64,000 bases of DNA from NCBI GenBank assembly GCA_920105625.2, contig OV050033.1, positions 124,557,821-124,621,820 on the forward strand, read 5' to 3'. The DNA comes from Clusia tigrina. Lineage: Eukaryota; Arthropoda; Insecta; Diptera; Clusiidae. The notes under the pieces were generated by a model. That model searched no databases. It was given only the letters and a program-made list of their open reading frames with translations, and had not been told where the DNA came from. The position numbers and the translations under genes are program-made. Below are positions 35,901 to 47,154 of this stretch, piece after piece (the stretch's first letter is position 1; each line of letters starts with the position of its first letter).

Positions 35901-38099
35901 CAGAAGTCTCAGGCAATCACAGTTCAAAATATAAATCACATTCATCACCGGTAAATTTATGATTCGATTGGGGTTTCCTTCGAAATTAATATTAATTTGC
36001 CATAAGTGGGCGGGGTTAAACATATTAATATACATATATACAAAAAATGTTTTCTATTGTATTTGTTTTGTTTCACTTCCCACCCTTGTCCAACCAGGAG
36101 CATCACCAGAGCAGCCACTCACTCACACATCAGGAGAGGAGAAAAAATAAATCGCCTTCAATAATTCATCGACTTAAATTTCAATTTTTAAAAGTTTCCC
36201 GTCATTAAACTCTCCTTCCTCTCCTCACACTCCTTTTGAAGGCAACAACGGAAAATTCGCCTTTTTCTTATAAGAATTGAACACTTTTTTTCGCTGGCTT
36301 TGACGCCTGCAATTCTTTAGCATTTTATTTCAATTTTTCTATTTCGTTTATTTTTTCTTTTTCCTGTCATTTTGTGTGAATTTCAATTTTTTGTTCTTGC
36401 TCTGGAACCACTTCCCCCGGCAGCACATTTACTGCCTCATCTATTTAATACCATAAATAATTGCATCTAATTAAATATGCTCAAATGAAAATGTCCTTTT
36501 TCTTGCGTTGGCTGCCGGCAGGACTGCAGTTGACGCGTGATGGAGCGAATGTCATTCGAAATGAAATTCAAGTTCCAATTTGAGTGCAAATGGGGAGAAA
36601 AAACGCAAAAGAAATAATAAAATGTAAAAAAACTGCGGCCAGAAAAAAGGAGCAAAATTAAGGAAAAATGCGAAAAAGAGGAATTTAATAGTTTTCAATT
36701 AGGAATCATTCGTTCGCAGCCTTTTTTGTACGGAGCTCCGGGTACATGCCTGGCACGCCAGTTCCTACACTGCTGCTCGGTGCCCACTGCCCCAGACCGC
36801 CCAGACCACCCTCCTGCCACTTTACGCAAGTGTCGACAAATGAAGTCACGATTTCGTCGCCGGCGACGCTCGCGCTTCAGCGTATTTCTGCGCTCATTTA
36901 GTTCATCGTAAATTTTATTTTATTTTAATTTCGCTGCAATTCTTTATTTCTCTCGCCAGCTTTTTTGCTTGCTGGTGTTTTTATTTACAGGAATTCTTTA
37001 TTGAAATGCGAGGCTAAATTTGTCACGTGACATTCATTTGTTGTAGGTTCGTTGGATGGTTCGTTGGTTGGGTGCCTTTGTTCGGTCGCTGTACTGGAAA
37101 TATTTGTATAAATAAGACCAGCAAAAGAGCTGCCTTTCAATTAAAATAAAACTGAATGCAGCGCCAGTGCAAATGACAAGCGTTAACTTGATTATGAGTG
37201 GAAGAATACTCTGCCCCACAAACAATTAACTCCTCTCCTGCTGGTACTGCAGCTCCTCCTGCTGCTACTCTGGGTAATGTTGCAATTATCTGCCGTCTTT
37301 TTCGTGCATATGCCAAGGAATGTGGGCTAACTGCGAAGTTAACTTGCAAAATATATACCAGCCGCATACAATTCGACTGTCTCAACTAGCTAAAAGTCGC
37401 TTATTTTGAACATTCAATGGGTTTATAACGAGCAAAATTAACGAAGTCGCTATTTTTAACGAGTGATTCAGAACTCTGGTGCGATTTTGTTAGGTTTGTG
37501 CATCGAATAACACTTTTTTCATACAAAACTATCAGTATTGGCAGATCAGTGCTGCCAACTTGCTAGGAAAGGACCTCGTTGTTTTATTTTGGCAAGTGGG
37601 TAACTTAGGTGGCACACACAAAGTGGCTAATGCAAATATAATAAGGAATTAAATTATGCCAGAGGACACCTTAATGTTCGAAAAGGAATTCAACCTGGCA
37701 TGATGGTATTTCTAACATTATGGATATTTCCATATCAGAGCTATTAGGGTGGCTTTATATAGCCTCTCCCATCCAATTGTCAACCTCACCTAGATGTGGT
37801 GCCCACTGTTGTTAGCAAACGAGGTTCTGGCGGCCAAGTAAAGGCGGTATAACGGCTCTATCAGCACTGAGGAAATGCTGTTCCAAACAACCAACAATTT
37901 TGTAGCATGTCTGGAGACTAAAGTTGGCACCTCCAGACTCGGAAAAGTAGATTAATACCCTGGTAATCTTAAATTCACCTTATCAATGACACTACAACAA
38001 AGAGGTGGCCCTGTGCTCCCTCGCGGACCCATAGGAAATAATTTTGAATTATTCCGTTTTATCACAGTCAACCAACAGCTGTGTGCTGCTTAGTTTGTG
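35901..38099. other. Intronic; GC-rich island at 36,720-36,905
   Basis: Mostly AT-rich unique-looking DNA. A GC-rich block at about 36,720-36,905 is open on both strands (plus frame 36,726-36,911; a minus frame of about 57 codons), but neither shows splice sites or a family. Segment 37,640-37,980 may be transposon-derived but was not identified. Confidence 0.35.
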
Positions 38100-38610
38100 C
38101 AATAGGTAGGTGGAACTGCTGCTCATATGGCACCCCTAGGCCTGAAATGGTCATTTGTGACACCACATGAGACACAAGTCCCATTCCCTCCTATCCATTC
38201 TCTAACTCTGAAGCCATTGATGGTACTTCTTTTTGGGTTCGATATGTCCTCAGAGAATTCACAACGTAATCGCCCATGAAAGTATTTCTGGGACAGAGCT
38301 GGACACTTGCAGATCAAGTGTCACATGGAATCATGCTACTACCCGTCCACGTAACTCCTGCAAAAGTAATTTGAGAGGATTCCAAATCTCCGGCCATGAA
38401 TACCCAAAGTCAAGTGCCTAGGTAGGACACTTACGAGGGGAAACTATATTTTGTCTCTATATTATATATTTTGTTGTATGGACAGTAAATCTTTTGAGGG
38501 CTTGTCATGTATTGTGGACTTGGTTTGTCTAGCTATATTGCATCCTGCTCCTCCAGATCAACACCTGCTCGCTATGTCCAAGGATGTTGCGTTGATTAGA
38601 AGAGTTTCTT
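38100..38610 (-). mobile_element. LINE family A, 3' end, copy 2 (most decayed)
   Basis: Shares landmarks with copies 1 and 3: GAGACACAAGTCCCA, CAACTCCTGCA-like motif, and GTCTAGCTATATTGCATCCTGCTCCT. Reading frames are lost. It also starts next to an AGGTAGGT tail (38,104-38,111). Confidence 0.75.
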
Positions 38611-39748
38611 CAGTATAATGTGACTAAATGTATAAATGAAATTAGGATATTCTCCATATCGGAACAAAGCAAAAGCGATCTAACTTGGGAGATGTGGTCT
38701 TTTTGTGTTACTTTTTTGTTGTGCGCCTCTTCTTGAGTAAGGGATAAAAACTGACTAGTATGGAATCTGACATTCTATAATTTCTGTGTTGTTTGGAGTG
38801 AGTTTTGAACTCGTAAAGGAAAGGGCTTAAGCAGCGGAAATTACCAAATCAGAGAGGAAGGCTGATATAGAACGCCAGAAAACACATTTATTAAACTGTC
38901 CCAATATTCAAGATTTATATCCTTTGTCCTTGAAAATATTTCTTTGTTTTTCCATTAGAATGCTTGTTGTACTCATGTAAAAACCGCCGAAAATATACGG
39001 AGTCGGAGCATATCCTCTTTCGTTATGCCCAATGAGAGAGTGAAACAAAAGCATTGTTCTATTATTGACATTTTAAAGGATTAGGAAAGCATATTCTTTG
39101 TCCTACAGTAGTTAGTATTTCTGGTTAAGTGGGCGGATTGTGTAAAATTAACATTCAAATGAAATCCTATCCTGTTCTATGAATCCTATTCAAATCCTTC
39201 GGGTTTAAATAGGATCCGAATTACATTTTTAATGGGCACCTTCGCAGTTTTATTTTAATCTTGTCAATATCAGAGGAAAATCTATCCTTGGAATACTTAG
39301 CTCATGCTTTTGGACAGATTTTTTGTATTATTTATCCCATTTAAATTTGGGTCACTGGAAGATGTCGAGGGAATGGAACTTCAAGCACTCTTGAAATACG
39401 CTAAAAACGTTGGCATCCTACAAGATACCCACTACAACTCTACGTATAGGACTGTCTTCTTAAGGTACCGCTAAGGTCCAATAGGTAGAGGAGTAGCTCC
39501 ATCTGCTACAACTAAGGTCCAATAGGTATATGTGTGGCTTATGGTCAGCCAGATTAAACTGACCTATCACAACTAAAATACTCTGTCTTTTGTGGCTTTA
39601 GTTCTGGCAATCTGCACACCCTACTTTGAACACATTTTGGTCATATCTATTGAATAAATTGTATGATCAGCAATACTAAAGTAACTTTCAGTACATAAAA
39701 GACCCTGTATACTTGGCTTACTAACTTTCCTTCCCTCCTTGCACTCAC
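38611..39748. other. Nup88 intron 1, donor-proximal part
   Basis: Unique-looking DNA with a near-perfect hairpin at 39,183-39,215 and a short duplication (CTAAGGTCCAATAGGTA) at about 39,470 and 39,512. No exon seen. Confidence 0.4.
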
Positions 39749-39961
39749 CTGGTATTTGACCGCCTGAAATCCCTTTGCTTGTGCGGCTCGCCAGTTAACC
39801 ACCAGCAGACACGCCTCCTTGGCATCCCACGCATATAGCAGATCATCCTTGCATTCCAGCAAGTTTTGTGTATTCTGGCGCTCCACCGGCAGACCGGCGC
39901 GTATCTTAGCAAACATTTCTGTTTTGTTTAGCTGCAAAATGTCCGTGGAACACATTTTCAT
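39749..39961 (-). CDS. mbo: Nup88 (nucleoporin 88) exon 1
   Basis: On the minus strand a 71-codon exon runs from ATG at 39,961 to a perfect donor, CAG|GTGAGT (intron starts at 39,748). It ends in phase 0 and joins exon 2 at 15,152 as ...VKYQ|TLIPS. The peptide includes [20 protein letters not shown] and VVNWR, matching the start of the Nup88 propeller (human ...GGELFLWDGEDSSFLVVRLR...). The second ATG at 39,955 (AAAATG) is in better context than the first, so translation may start there, giving two fewer residues. The upstream 5' UTR is AT-rich. Protein role: cytoplasmic-face nuclear-pore subunit in nuclear export. Confidence 0.93.
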
Positions 39962-40249
39962 ATCAATTCAATAGCACTGAAAATTTAGTCAACAGTTTTT
40001 TTCTTTATTTTATATATTTCTTTGTTATTTTTATGAAATAAAACAATTTAAAGGCGGCAAGTTACTAATAAACAAAATAATTTTGAGGTTATCAACGAAC
40101 ACAAAAACAAATCCCTCTGTCAGTGTCAGCTGGGTGAGTACTGAGTTGAAATGGTGAATTGGCAATGGAAGAGGTGAAGAAAACGAAAAGAAATGAAATG
40201 TAGATGGCGCTAAGCTAATTTTTAGTGTGGGAGCGGGAATGTGGAAAAT
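39962..40249 (-). promoter_or_regulatory. mbo: Nup88 5' UTR and promoter region
   Basis: Sequence directly upstream of exon 1. No TATA box was seen. A TCAGT initiator-like motif lies on the minus strand near 39,980, only about 20 bp before the ATG, so the true start site may be further out. Location is by inference only. Confidence 0.35.
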
Positions 40250-40795
40250 TCTACTATATATTTTAATAAATTAATATTTATTTAATAATTTAATTAATTG
40301 CAAAAATAAATAAGTAAAAAAATTAAAAGAAAATTATGAAAAATTATGAAAAAGTATAATAATTAATAAAAATTAATTTGTGTGAAAAAGGCGAACATTA
40401 TTACATTTTTTATTTAAGAATTTTTTATTTATTTAAAAATTTCATTATTTAAAATATAAACTAAATAAAAATTCAAAAAAAATTATATAAAATAATAAAA
40501 AATAATAAAAAAATTGTATAAATTAATCGAAAAAATTTCTTTCCAAAAATTTATTATTTTGTATCAATTAATTTTTTATTTATTTAAATATTTTATTATT
40601 TAAAATAAATAATAAAATATTAAAGATAATCAAAAAAAATCAAAAAATTTTAAAAATAACAGAAACTAATTTGTATTAAAAATTTATCATTACTTAATTT
40701 TTTATCAATTAATTTTTTATTTAATTATATATAATATTTTTTAAAATAGAAATTTAATAATAAAATAATAAAAACTAGAAAAGAACACTAATTAA
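40250..40795. repeat. Extremely AT-rich block upstream of Nup88
   Basis: About 550 bp made almost only of A and T (AAAATTAATTTTTTATTTATTT-like words), low complexity without a fixed period. Confidence 0.85.
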
Positions 40796-42479
40796 TTCTT
40801 ATGCCTTAGAAAAATCTTTTATCCTGACATCATCCTTCCTCATCCTTTCATCCTGCATTTTGTTTCTTCCTTTCCCGTTTGTATGAAATTTGAAAAACTA
40901 AATTTTAGATCCTTTGTTAACGGAACTCTTTCTGTCGATTTACATTTTAAGGCCATTAAAAGCAGCAATCGACACATTCACAATACAAAATGTATTTTTG
41001 GTCATTTTCAGGCAGAATTCTCGAAAGCACGAAGACGTAAAATTTCGTCACAAAACTTCACATTTCGAAAACTTTGCCAGGAGCTGCAGAACAGCGCCGG
41101 CAACAGCAACAACAGCCAAATAGAGCACAGATTTGTTTCAATAGTTTTTGTTTTCGACAACAAACAAACACGAAACAAATAAATAAATTTCTGCGCTCAA
41201 TGACTTCGAGTTGAACACTCCAGCAACACCCGTTCCAGCTGCACCCGCTCCAACAGCACCCGCTCCAGCAACACTCTCGCTCAACGCACTCGAACACTGC
41301 CTGAGAACTGCCTTTGTTGGGCTCTTGGACAGACCCAAGAGTTACTGGCAAGCAAGAACGGCACAGAAACTTGCCTGCCCGACCGCCTGAAATGTGGCCA
41401 TGAAAATACCTCGATATAAGTGCACATAAAAGCGCCGCTGAAAATGTGCGCAGGCCTGCCCTGCAGTCCTGGAGTGGGGCGGCTGAGAGGAGGTTTGGCA
41501 AATCTTAAAAGTTTCTTCGTATTTGTGTGGCCATTTATTGTGTTGTATTTAAAACAAAAGTGCTTATTTCTAAAATACCCAAACCACAAAATACACTACA
41601 CACACAGACACGTAGAAATATATCCTTACACACACACACATACCCTTCACACACACACCTACCCTTCATACACTGATAGAGCCAGAGGAACAATCAACCA
41701 GACAGCGGAGTTACTTAGAACGAAAGCGGCAGCATTTGGAGTAACCCAGTGGGAAGTGGGCGAGTGGGCTTCCGGACGACGACAACTGCAGTTGAGAGAT
41801 GGTTCGATGAATTTATTACTTTTCGTGTTCAACTAAATTACAATACAAAACTAGCTGAGGAAGCTATTAAAAGTTTTTCCAGTGCCTTTTGTTGCAGAGT
41901 TCCTCGCAAGGCGCCCAAACCCGTCCCCAGTGCTGGCGATGCTCGGTAAACTCTTTCGAGCAGTTTGAAGTTTTCAACGATGTTGAAGCGGAGTGATTTT
42001 GCGGAGTGATTTTGTGGAGACCAAGCGGAAATTTCCTAATTTTTCGTAGCTCATTAAAGTTATTGGAAATGCATATTTTCTGAGAGATCCTTCATATAAA
42101 TGGTTTATTAGATTCTATGAAACGCTCGGAGCAAAAACAGAGTGCAAGAATGACGTACGAGTATGTGTATGTAAAATCCTGTGTATTTACTGCAGACCAG
42201 CTCTCATGGCAAGCTCCCAGCAGGTATCGTGTGAAACTCTCAGGTAGGTCTAGAGCCTGACGAAACTACAAAGAATCAAGCCCACCGCATATTTTGGAGT
42301 TATAGGAGCCTCTCACCCTTACCCCGGTGCTGCATGAGACGCGGTTCTAAACCTCCTCTCCCTTCATTCTTCATACTCGTTGCATTTCCTCGCAAACTGT
42401 GCTAAGACTCAGGGAACCCGATATATGGAGGGATACCATCAATGGTCATGAATTAATGAATGAATGAAATAGGGAGGGA
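40796..42479. other. Intergenic, nothing secure
   Basis: Includes a short repeat of about 15 bp (41,219-41,280, CACCCGCTCCAACAG type) and CACACA tracts (41,600-41,665). Opposite frames at 41,058-41,836 overlap and are unsupported. A possible micro-exon at 41,899-41,945 (TTTTGTTGCAG acceptor, CTCG|GTAAAC donor) has nothing to join to. Confidence 0.35.
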
Positions 42480-42665
42480 AAATGTACCTCGACCAATTGT
42501 ACTCCTCCTGAAGGTACATAGTCACTAGACCAACAGTTCTTAGGAACTGTTCTACCAGACCACCAGTTCTAATCTTATCTACTAGACCAACAGTTCTAAG
42601 GAAACTTAGTCCATTGCAGCATTTTAAAGTAACCATCATATTAATCCTACAGTTCCAAGGAGGAA
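42480..42665. repeat. Short repeat, core ACTAGACCAACAGTTCTAAGGAA
   Basis: Three to four copies of (A)GACCAACAGTTCTAAGGAAC-like units at about 42,526, 42,560 and 42,585. Confidence 0.7.
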
Positions 42666-42699
42666 CAAAGAGCCACACCACCAGATATAGTAATCTCGA

Positions 42700-43640
42700 G
42701 CGCCAGCTTCTTCGTTTGCAAACTGGGTTTTGCGAGCTATGGAAACAGAGTCCTACTAATTAGGAACGACTGGTGGAACGAAGAAGTTCTCTCGAAAGGG
42801 GTACTCTTATTTTCACCGACGGTTTCAATATGCAATTAGGGGTGAGAGCGGGAGTATTACCGGATCTGTCAATTATTTACTATCCTTCCAATCATCATCG
42901 ACATCTAGTGTCGTTCAAGCGGAGGTCTATGCAATTATGCATGAATGCAGGGGGATGAAAGGGGGAGCAAGCTGACTAAAAACAGATCCATTTACTCCGA
43001 TAGCCAAGCAGCAATAAGGAAGCTGGCTTTACACTTGGTGAGCTCTAAGCTAGTCGGCTATTCGGAATTTAATTCATTATCAACCAATAGTATAGTAACT
43101 CTCGTCTAGGTTCCGGGACACAGGAACATTGAGGTCAACGAGAGGGCCGATGAGCTGGCTCGTAGAAGCTCCTCGGAAACCGACCAAGTGTGTTTCTACC
43201 TGGACGTGGGCGTCCCCTTAACCGTTATTAAGGGAAATATATACAATCACTTCCTGTGCAAAGAATAGGAGAGCGACGTGGACTAATTGCAGTGCAAGAT
43301 GAACGAACCCTCTTCTTAATAAACGATGATACACCATTATCAACTTTATAGCTGTATCCACGAGTCTTGGACTACTGGGACGCATGCTGCAAAAATGGGA
43401 ATTCCATTCAATGCTCATTGCAGAAGCTGTAAAGTCTCACAAGCGAGAGAAACATTTGTCTAGTTCCTATGTGGTTGCCCAGCCGACACTCGCATGAGAC
43501 TTAAATTTTTCCGAGCTACTTTTCTGGAGAGTTTAGAATTTTCAGACCTATCAAATATGTGTCCTCTGTGTTCTTTAACACTGTCCACTTTCATTGAATG
43601 AATTAAGTCAGGGCATTTTTCTAATTCTAGTGAGCAAGAA
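42700..43640 (+). mobile_element. LINE (R1-like) RNase H and C-terminus, decayed
   Basis: Plus-strand pieces in shifting frames: LIFTDGFNMQLGVRAGV (RNase H start, DGSK changed to DGFN), YSDSQAAIRKLALHLVSSKL, VPGHRNIEVNERADELARRS, and near 43,425 a CRSC...CGCPADTRMRLKFF-type zinc-knuckle end. Several frameshifts and stops separate them, so it is a dead copy. Confidence 0.8.
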
Positions 43641-43669
43641 ATACTGAGTTTTTAATTGCAGTGGCAATG

Positions 43670-44105
43670 TCGAAGAAGACGATACCAAATTGGTTGATAT
43701 CTCTTATAACTTTGACAAAGATCGCTATGGAACATTTAGTCTCAAGGTCTAATTCAAACGGGCACGATTAAAGGACCAATTAATGTGATACCGGCTTGAT
43801 ATCTGTTATAGCTTTGGCCAAATGTCGACGTAAACATTTTATCTGAAGGTCTCTTTCAAATGGGTGCGAATCAATTGATGTTATACCGAATGACATGAAA
43901 ACTCTTACAACTTTGGCCAAAGATCACTCATGAATATATTATCTGATGGTCTCATTGAAATGGATACGATTAAAGGAACAATTGAAATGATACCGGATGA
44001 CTCGATATCGATGAAAGATCGATCGTAAATAAATTTTCTGAAGATCACTTTCAAATTGATGGTGAAAATGTCGAAACCATTGAATTTCCTGAGGAGCTTG
44101 ATACT
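43670..44105. repeat. Minisatellite of about 105-bp units
   Basis: Three to four copies with GATACCGGNTTGATATC, CTTTGGCCAAAGATC, ATTTTATCTGAAGGTCTC and TTTCAAATGGGTGCGATTAAAGGA-like parts, starting near 43,680, 43,787, 43,888 and 43,990. It begins right after the LINE fragment. Confidence 0.8.
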
Positions 44106-44354
44106 CAAATAGTGACGAAAAGGTCAATATTCTTCAAAGAGACGGATTGTAGTATTATAAAATGAAACAAATGTATGAAAATGAACAGCGTATGACAACC
44201 CAAGCCATATGTATACATAGGAGGACGAAGTGAGCAAGAGGTGGCTTGAAAAACTTCTCTAAAAACTGAAGCTGGCAACAGTCTCCCTGAATTTGACATG
44301 AACTAGATACCTGAATACGAAGGGCTCTCGTATAATAATTTGATCATGCGCGTT

Positions 44355-44530
44355 ATGTCCATCCTATCCATATACCTATCATACCCAACATACTCATCAT
44401 ACCCATCATACCCATCATACCCAACATATCCATCATAGCCATCATACCCATTATACCTAACCATCATACCCATCCTACCCATCATACCCAACATACCCAT
44501 CATACCCATCATACCCATCGTACCCTTCAT
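44355..44530. repeat. CCCATCATA 9-bp tandem repeat
   Basis: About 19 near-identical 9-bp units, CCCATCATA with CCCAACATA variants. The Gly/Met/Tyr-Asp-rich minus frame at 44,303-44,530 is the repeat's translation. Confidence 0.95.
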
Positions 44531-44568
44531 TTATAGAACCAAAATCCACACCAAAATCCACACTTTAA

Positions 44569-44632
44569 AGTGCTGCCAAATTAAACACCCAAGTAGCTCA
44601 GAGTATGTTTTTGTTAATAATTTGGCAGCACT
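44569..44632. repeat. 15-bp perfect inverted repeat, 34-base loop
   Basis: AGTGCTGCCAAATTA at 44,569-44,583 and its exact reverse complement at 44,618-44,632. Confidence 0.9.
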
Positions 44633-45425
44633 GTCAAACAATGACTGCTAATCAAAGTTGATACTTGTATATGTGGAAAATTCGTATTTCATGCACAAAC
44701 CCTGAACTCGCTTAAATAACTAAACGAGTCCTTAACACTGAGCTCTGTTAAGCGTTATATTATTTTGCTGCATTCCCATATAAAATTGATATCACTCCTT
44801 CACGTGTAAACTGAAATTGAATGCGATTACCGCGATTGCATGCTCCCTTGGTGCAATATTGAACCTAATTTCCACCGTCTCCTCTTTGCCGTTTCATGAG
44901 CATGCTCTTTCGATCATTAGCACCACCTCCTCCATGGTTTTTGGTCCTCTTACACCACAAAAAATACTCAAATTCAATGGCGCGACTTCAGCGAAATTGC
45001 ACCTGAATTGGCGCCAGGACGAGCAAAACGTACTGAAGTGGCAATTTAATTTTCATTTTTGAATTGGTCTCCTTTTATTATGAAGTGCTGAAAATATATT
45101 TTGAAATTAACGAATATAAAACAACCGCCGTTTTTTCGTCTGATTGTTCATATTGTACTGCATAAGTGCGTTGGTTTTTGTTTCGACCCCTGCGCTGCGT
45201 CTGCTCGGATATTAAATAGACAAAATTGCATATTAATTGGGCTCCGGTGAATGGTGCAAACAATGGCGCTCCTCAATGCCTCAACAACAACACTGTCTAC
45301 TGATTGGAGTAGGGTCTGCGTGTTGGCCAGTTAAATTGAAAATATCTGATAAATTTGTTAAAATTTAATTTTATGGTCTTTCATGTGGAGCCTGGCAGCT
45401 AAAGGGAGGGTGTTGTAGGAATTTT
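44633..45425. other. Intergenic, nothing recognised
   Basis: Unique-looking DNA; the frame 44,817-45,062 plus has no domain or expression signals. Confidence 0.35.
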
Positions 45426-45429
45426 CTAA

Positions 45430-45540
45430 TATTTTTTAACCATGGTAATATTCAAGGACTAGAATAACAGATGAAGGAATTATCTGATATTTGTTTACCA
45501 TGGTCATATATGTGGACCAGAATAACAGATGAAGGTCAGT
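45430..45540. repeat. Two-copy direct repeat of about 60 bp
   Basis: ACCATGGTAATAT...GACTAGAATAACAGATGAAGG and ACCATGGTCATAT...GACCAGAATAACAGATGAAGG. Confidence 0.8.
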
Positions 45541-45717
45541 CATCATGTACACCTCCATCTTTAATTGCCCAAGAGTAGCCACAGGCCATGGTGGAGGTGC
45601 TGCACTTGAGAATCGAACCATTCCCAACAACAAATCTGGTTCTTTTACATTTTTATTTATTTCTATTCGAGTCGAAGGTCTTCGTTGACATGATGACAAT
45701 TCAACGATTTACTTAAG

Positions 45718-46600
45718 GAAGGTAGGTTGAGCGGTCGTCAGAAAGATACACCTTGGGTATGATTAACCCTTTGTGGTACCGCATGAGACACAAGTCCCAA
45801 TCACCTTTCAAAGGTCCAACCATTGGGTCATTTTTATGAAGCAGTTGATGGAGCATATTTACTTATTTGGAATGTCTCACAAAGAATCTAGAAAGTAGTC
45901 ACCCAGGAAGTGTATCTCCTTTTGGACAGCGCGGCACGTCCATAACAGGTGTTCAATGGACTCTTGCTCCTCCTCATCCATGCAACTCCAGCATATGTCA
46001 TTTGAGGCAATTTCCTGCCTACTACCATGAGTACTCAGTCCAGCGACCCGTTAGGACACTTATCACGACACCTTTACCATGTCTATTTAGAGATATTAGA
46101 ACTATTGAGCGCTTGCCATTCATTTCAGACCAGGTTAGTCTAGCAATTTTGCATCCTACTCCTTCAGACCAGCGCCTGCCCGCTGCGCTTAAGGAGATGA
46201 TGTTAATGAATAGCTTACATGTAGCGATGGGAATACAGGGGTTTGAGCTAGCTGGCTGAATCGGTATTGATGAACCCTTGCGGGCAAGTGGAGGAGCTTT
46301 GCAGTTCCTGGAATATCCCAGTAGCCGGGAACCGAGCTCAGTTGCAGACGATTCTACTTAGCTATCTCGTCTATAGATTTGCGGCAGATCTTGAGGGCTG
46401 AGCCGCGTGGCTATCAGATAGAAGAGATAGAATGCAGATATTTTGTCCCGATATTCTATATATATAATTCTTCTTCTCCTTCTTAAGCCAAGACAGTGCT
46501 TCATCTATAGCCGCGACCTCAGTCTGAAATACGCTGCCATGGTCAGGAAGCCTAAAGGATGGTTATACTGTCAAAGTGGAGCTTCCCTGACGCAACGTAA
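45718..46600 (-). mobile_element. LINE family A, 3' end, copy 3 (longest)
   Basis: Shares GTACCGCATGAGACACAAGTCC, TGTTCAATGGACTCTTGCTC and other landmarks with the copy at 35.3-35.9 kb. It extends further 5': on the minus strand about 46,475-46,545 reads FQTEVAAIDEALSWLKKEKK, the RNase H helix of the ORF2. Multiple frameshifts. Ends next to a GGTAGGTT tail at 45,721. Confidence 0.85.
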
Positions 46601-47060
46601 GGTGGCACTAGTAAGAAGCTGATACGCGACTTTGCACATGCCTCCGTTGCATGAGGAAGGTCACTGTTGGACCACTAAAATCTGCCTGGAGACAAGCACG
46701 GAGTTGGTTGTATACAATATTTTCAGCAGTTGTTTACACCCACTTGCATAAAGACCTGTTGCATGCGCATTGTTTGCTTTGGAGGCACACCACACTTCAT
46801 AGCTTTAACATCGCTGAAGACCACCAATGGAGGAGTGCACAATCTCCCAATTAAGCACGTAATTTCGTTGTAAGTCCGGGCACACACAATCCATGAGCAT
46901 TTCCGCAGAAATTGTTTTCAAAACAAATTTTACAATATAATTAATAACTAATTAAGAGATTATTATTATTTAGCGCACACATGCGATCTGGATTAACTTA
47001 ACAACTACACAAGTACTCGTATTATAATTTTATTGGTTGCCTAATGAGGTAATCTGAAAT
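46601..47060. other. Intergenic, upstream of the DUF1091 gene
   Basis: No gene recognised; the right part is AT-rich. The frame 46,651-46,854 is probably transposon debris. Confidence 0.35.
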
Positions 47061-47066
47061 ATGTTC

Positions 47067-47074
47067 TATAAAAG
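47067..47074 (+). promoter_or_regulatory. TATA box of the DUF1091 gene
   Basis: TATAAAAG, 88 bp before the start codon. An initiator-like GTGCAGTCT lies about 30 bp downstream (47,097-47,105), so the 5' UTR would be about 55 bp. Confidence 0.8.
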
Positions 47075-47154
47075 GCCGGGATTACTGGCCAGGAATGTGC
47101 AGTCTAAATTTTCAAAGCGTTTGAAAAGTTTCGTTGAAAGTGCTACTAAGAAAG

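Larger units (their letters stand above)
15153..39748 (-). other. mbo: Nup88 intron 1, about 24.6 kb
   Basis: Bounded by CAG|GTGAGT (donor side at 39,748) and CCTAG (acceptor side at 15,153), with coding phase 0 kept across the join. It is filled with separate minisatellite fields, LINE scraps and a possible nested 5' exon on the opposite strand. I inferred the intron from the two exons; a hidden small exon inside it cannot be excluded, but phase and protein alignment are continuous without one. Confidence 0.8.

Noticed and set aside
41058..41589. Overlapping minus-strand frames with Gly/Ala/Cys repeats
   Set aside because: Arise from the CACCCGCTCCAACAG short repeat; no support.
41899..41945. 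Micro-exon with acceptor TTTTGTTGCAG and donor CTCG|GTAAAC
   Set aside because: No partner exons or protein resemblance; splice-like words are frequent.
44303..44530. Gly/Met/Tyr-rich minus-strand protein
   Set aside because: Direct translation of the CCCATCATA 9-bp tandem repeat.
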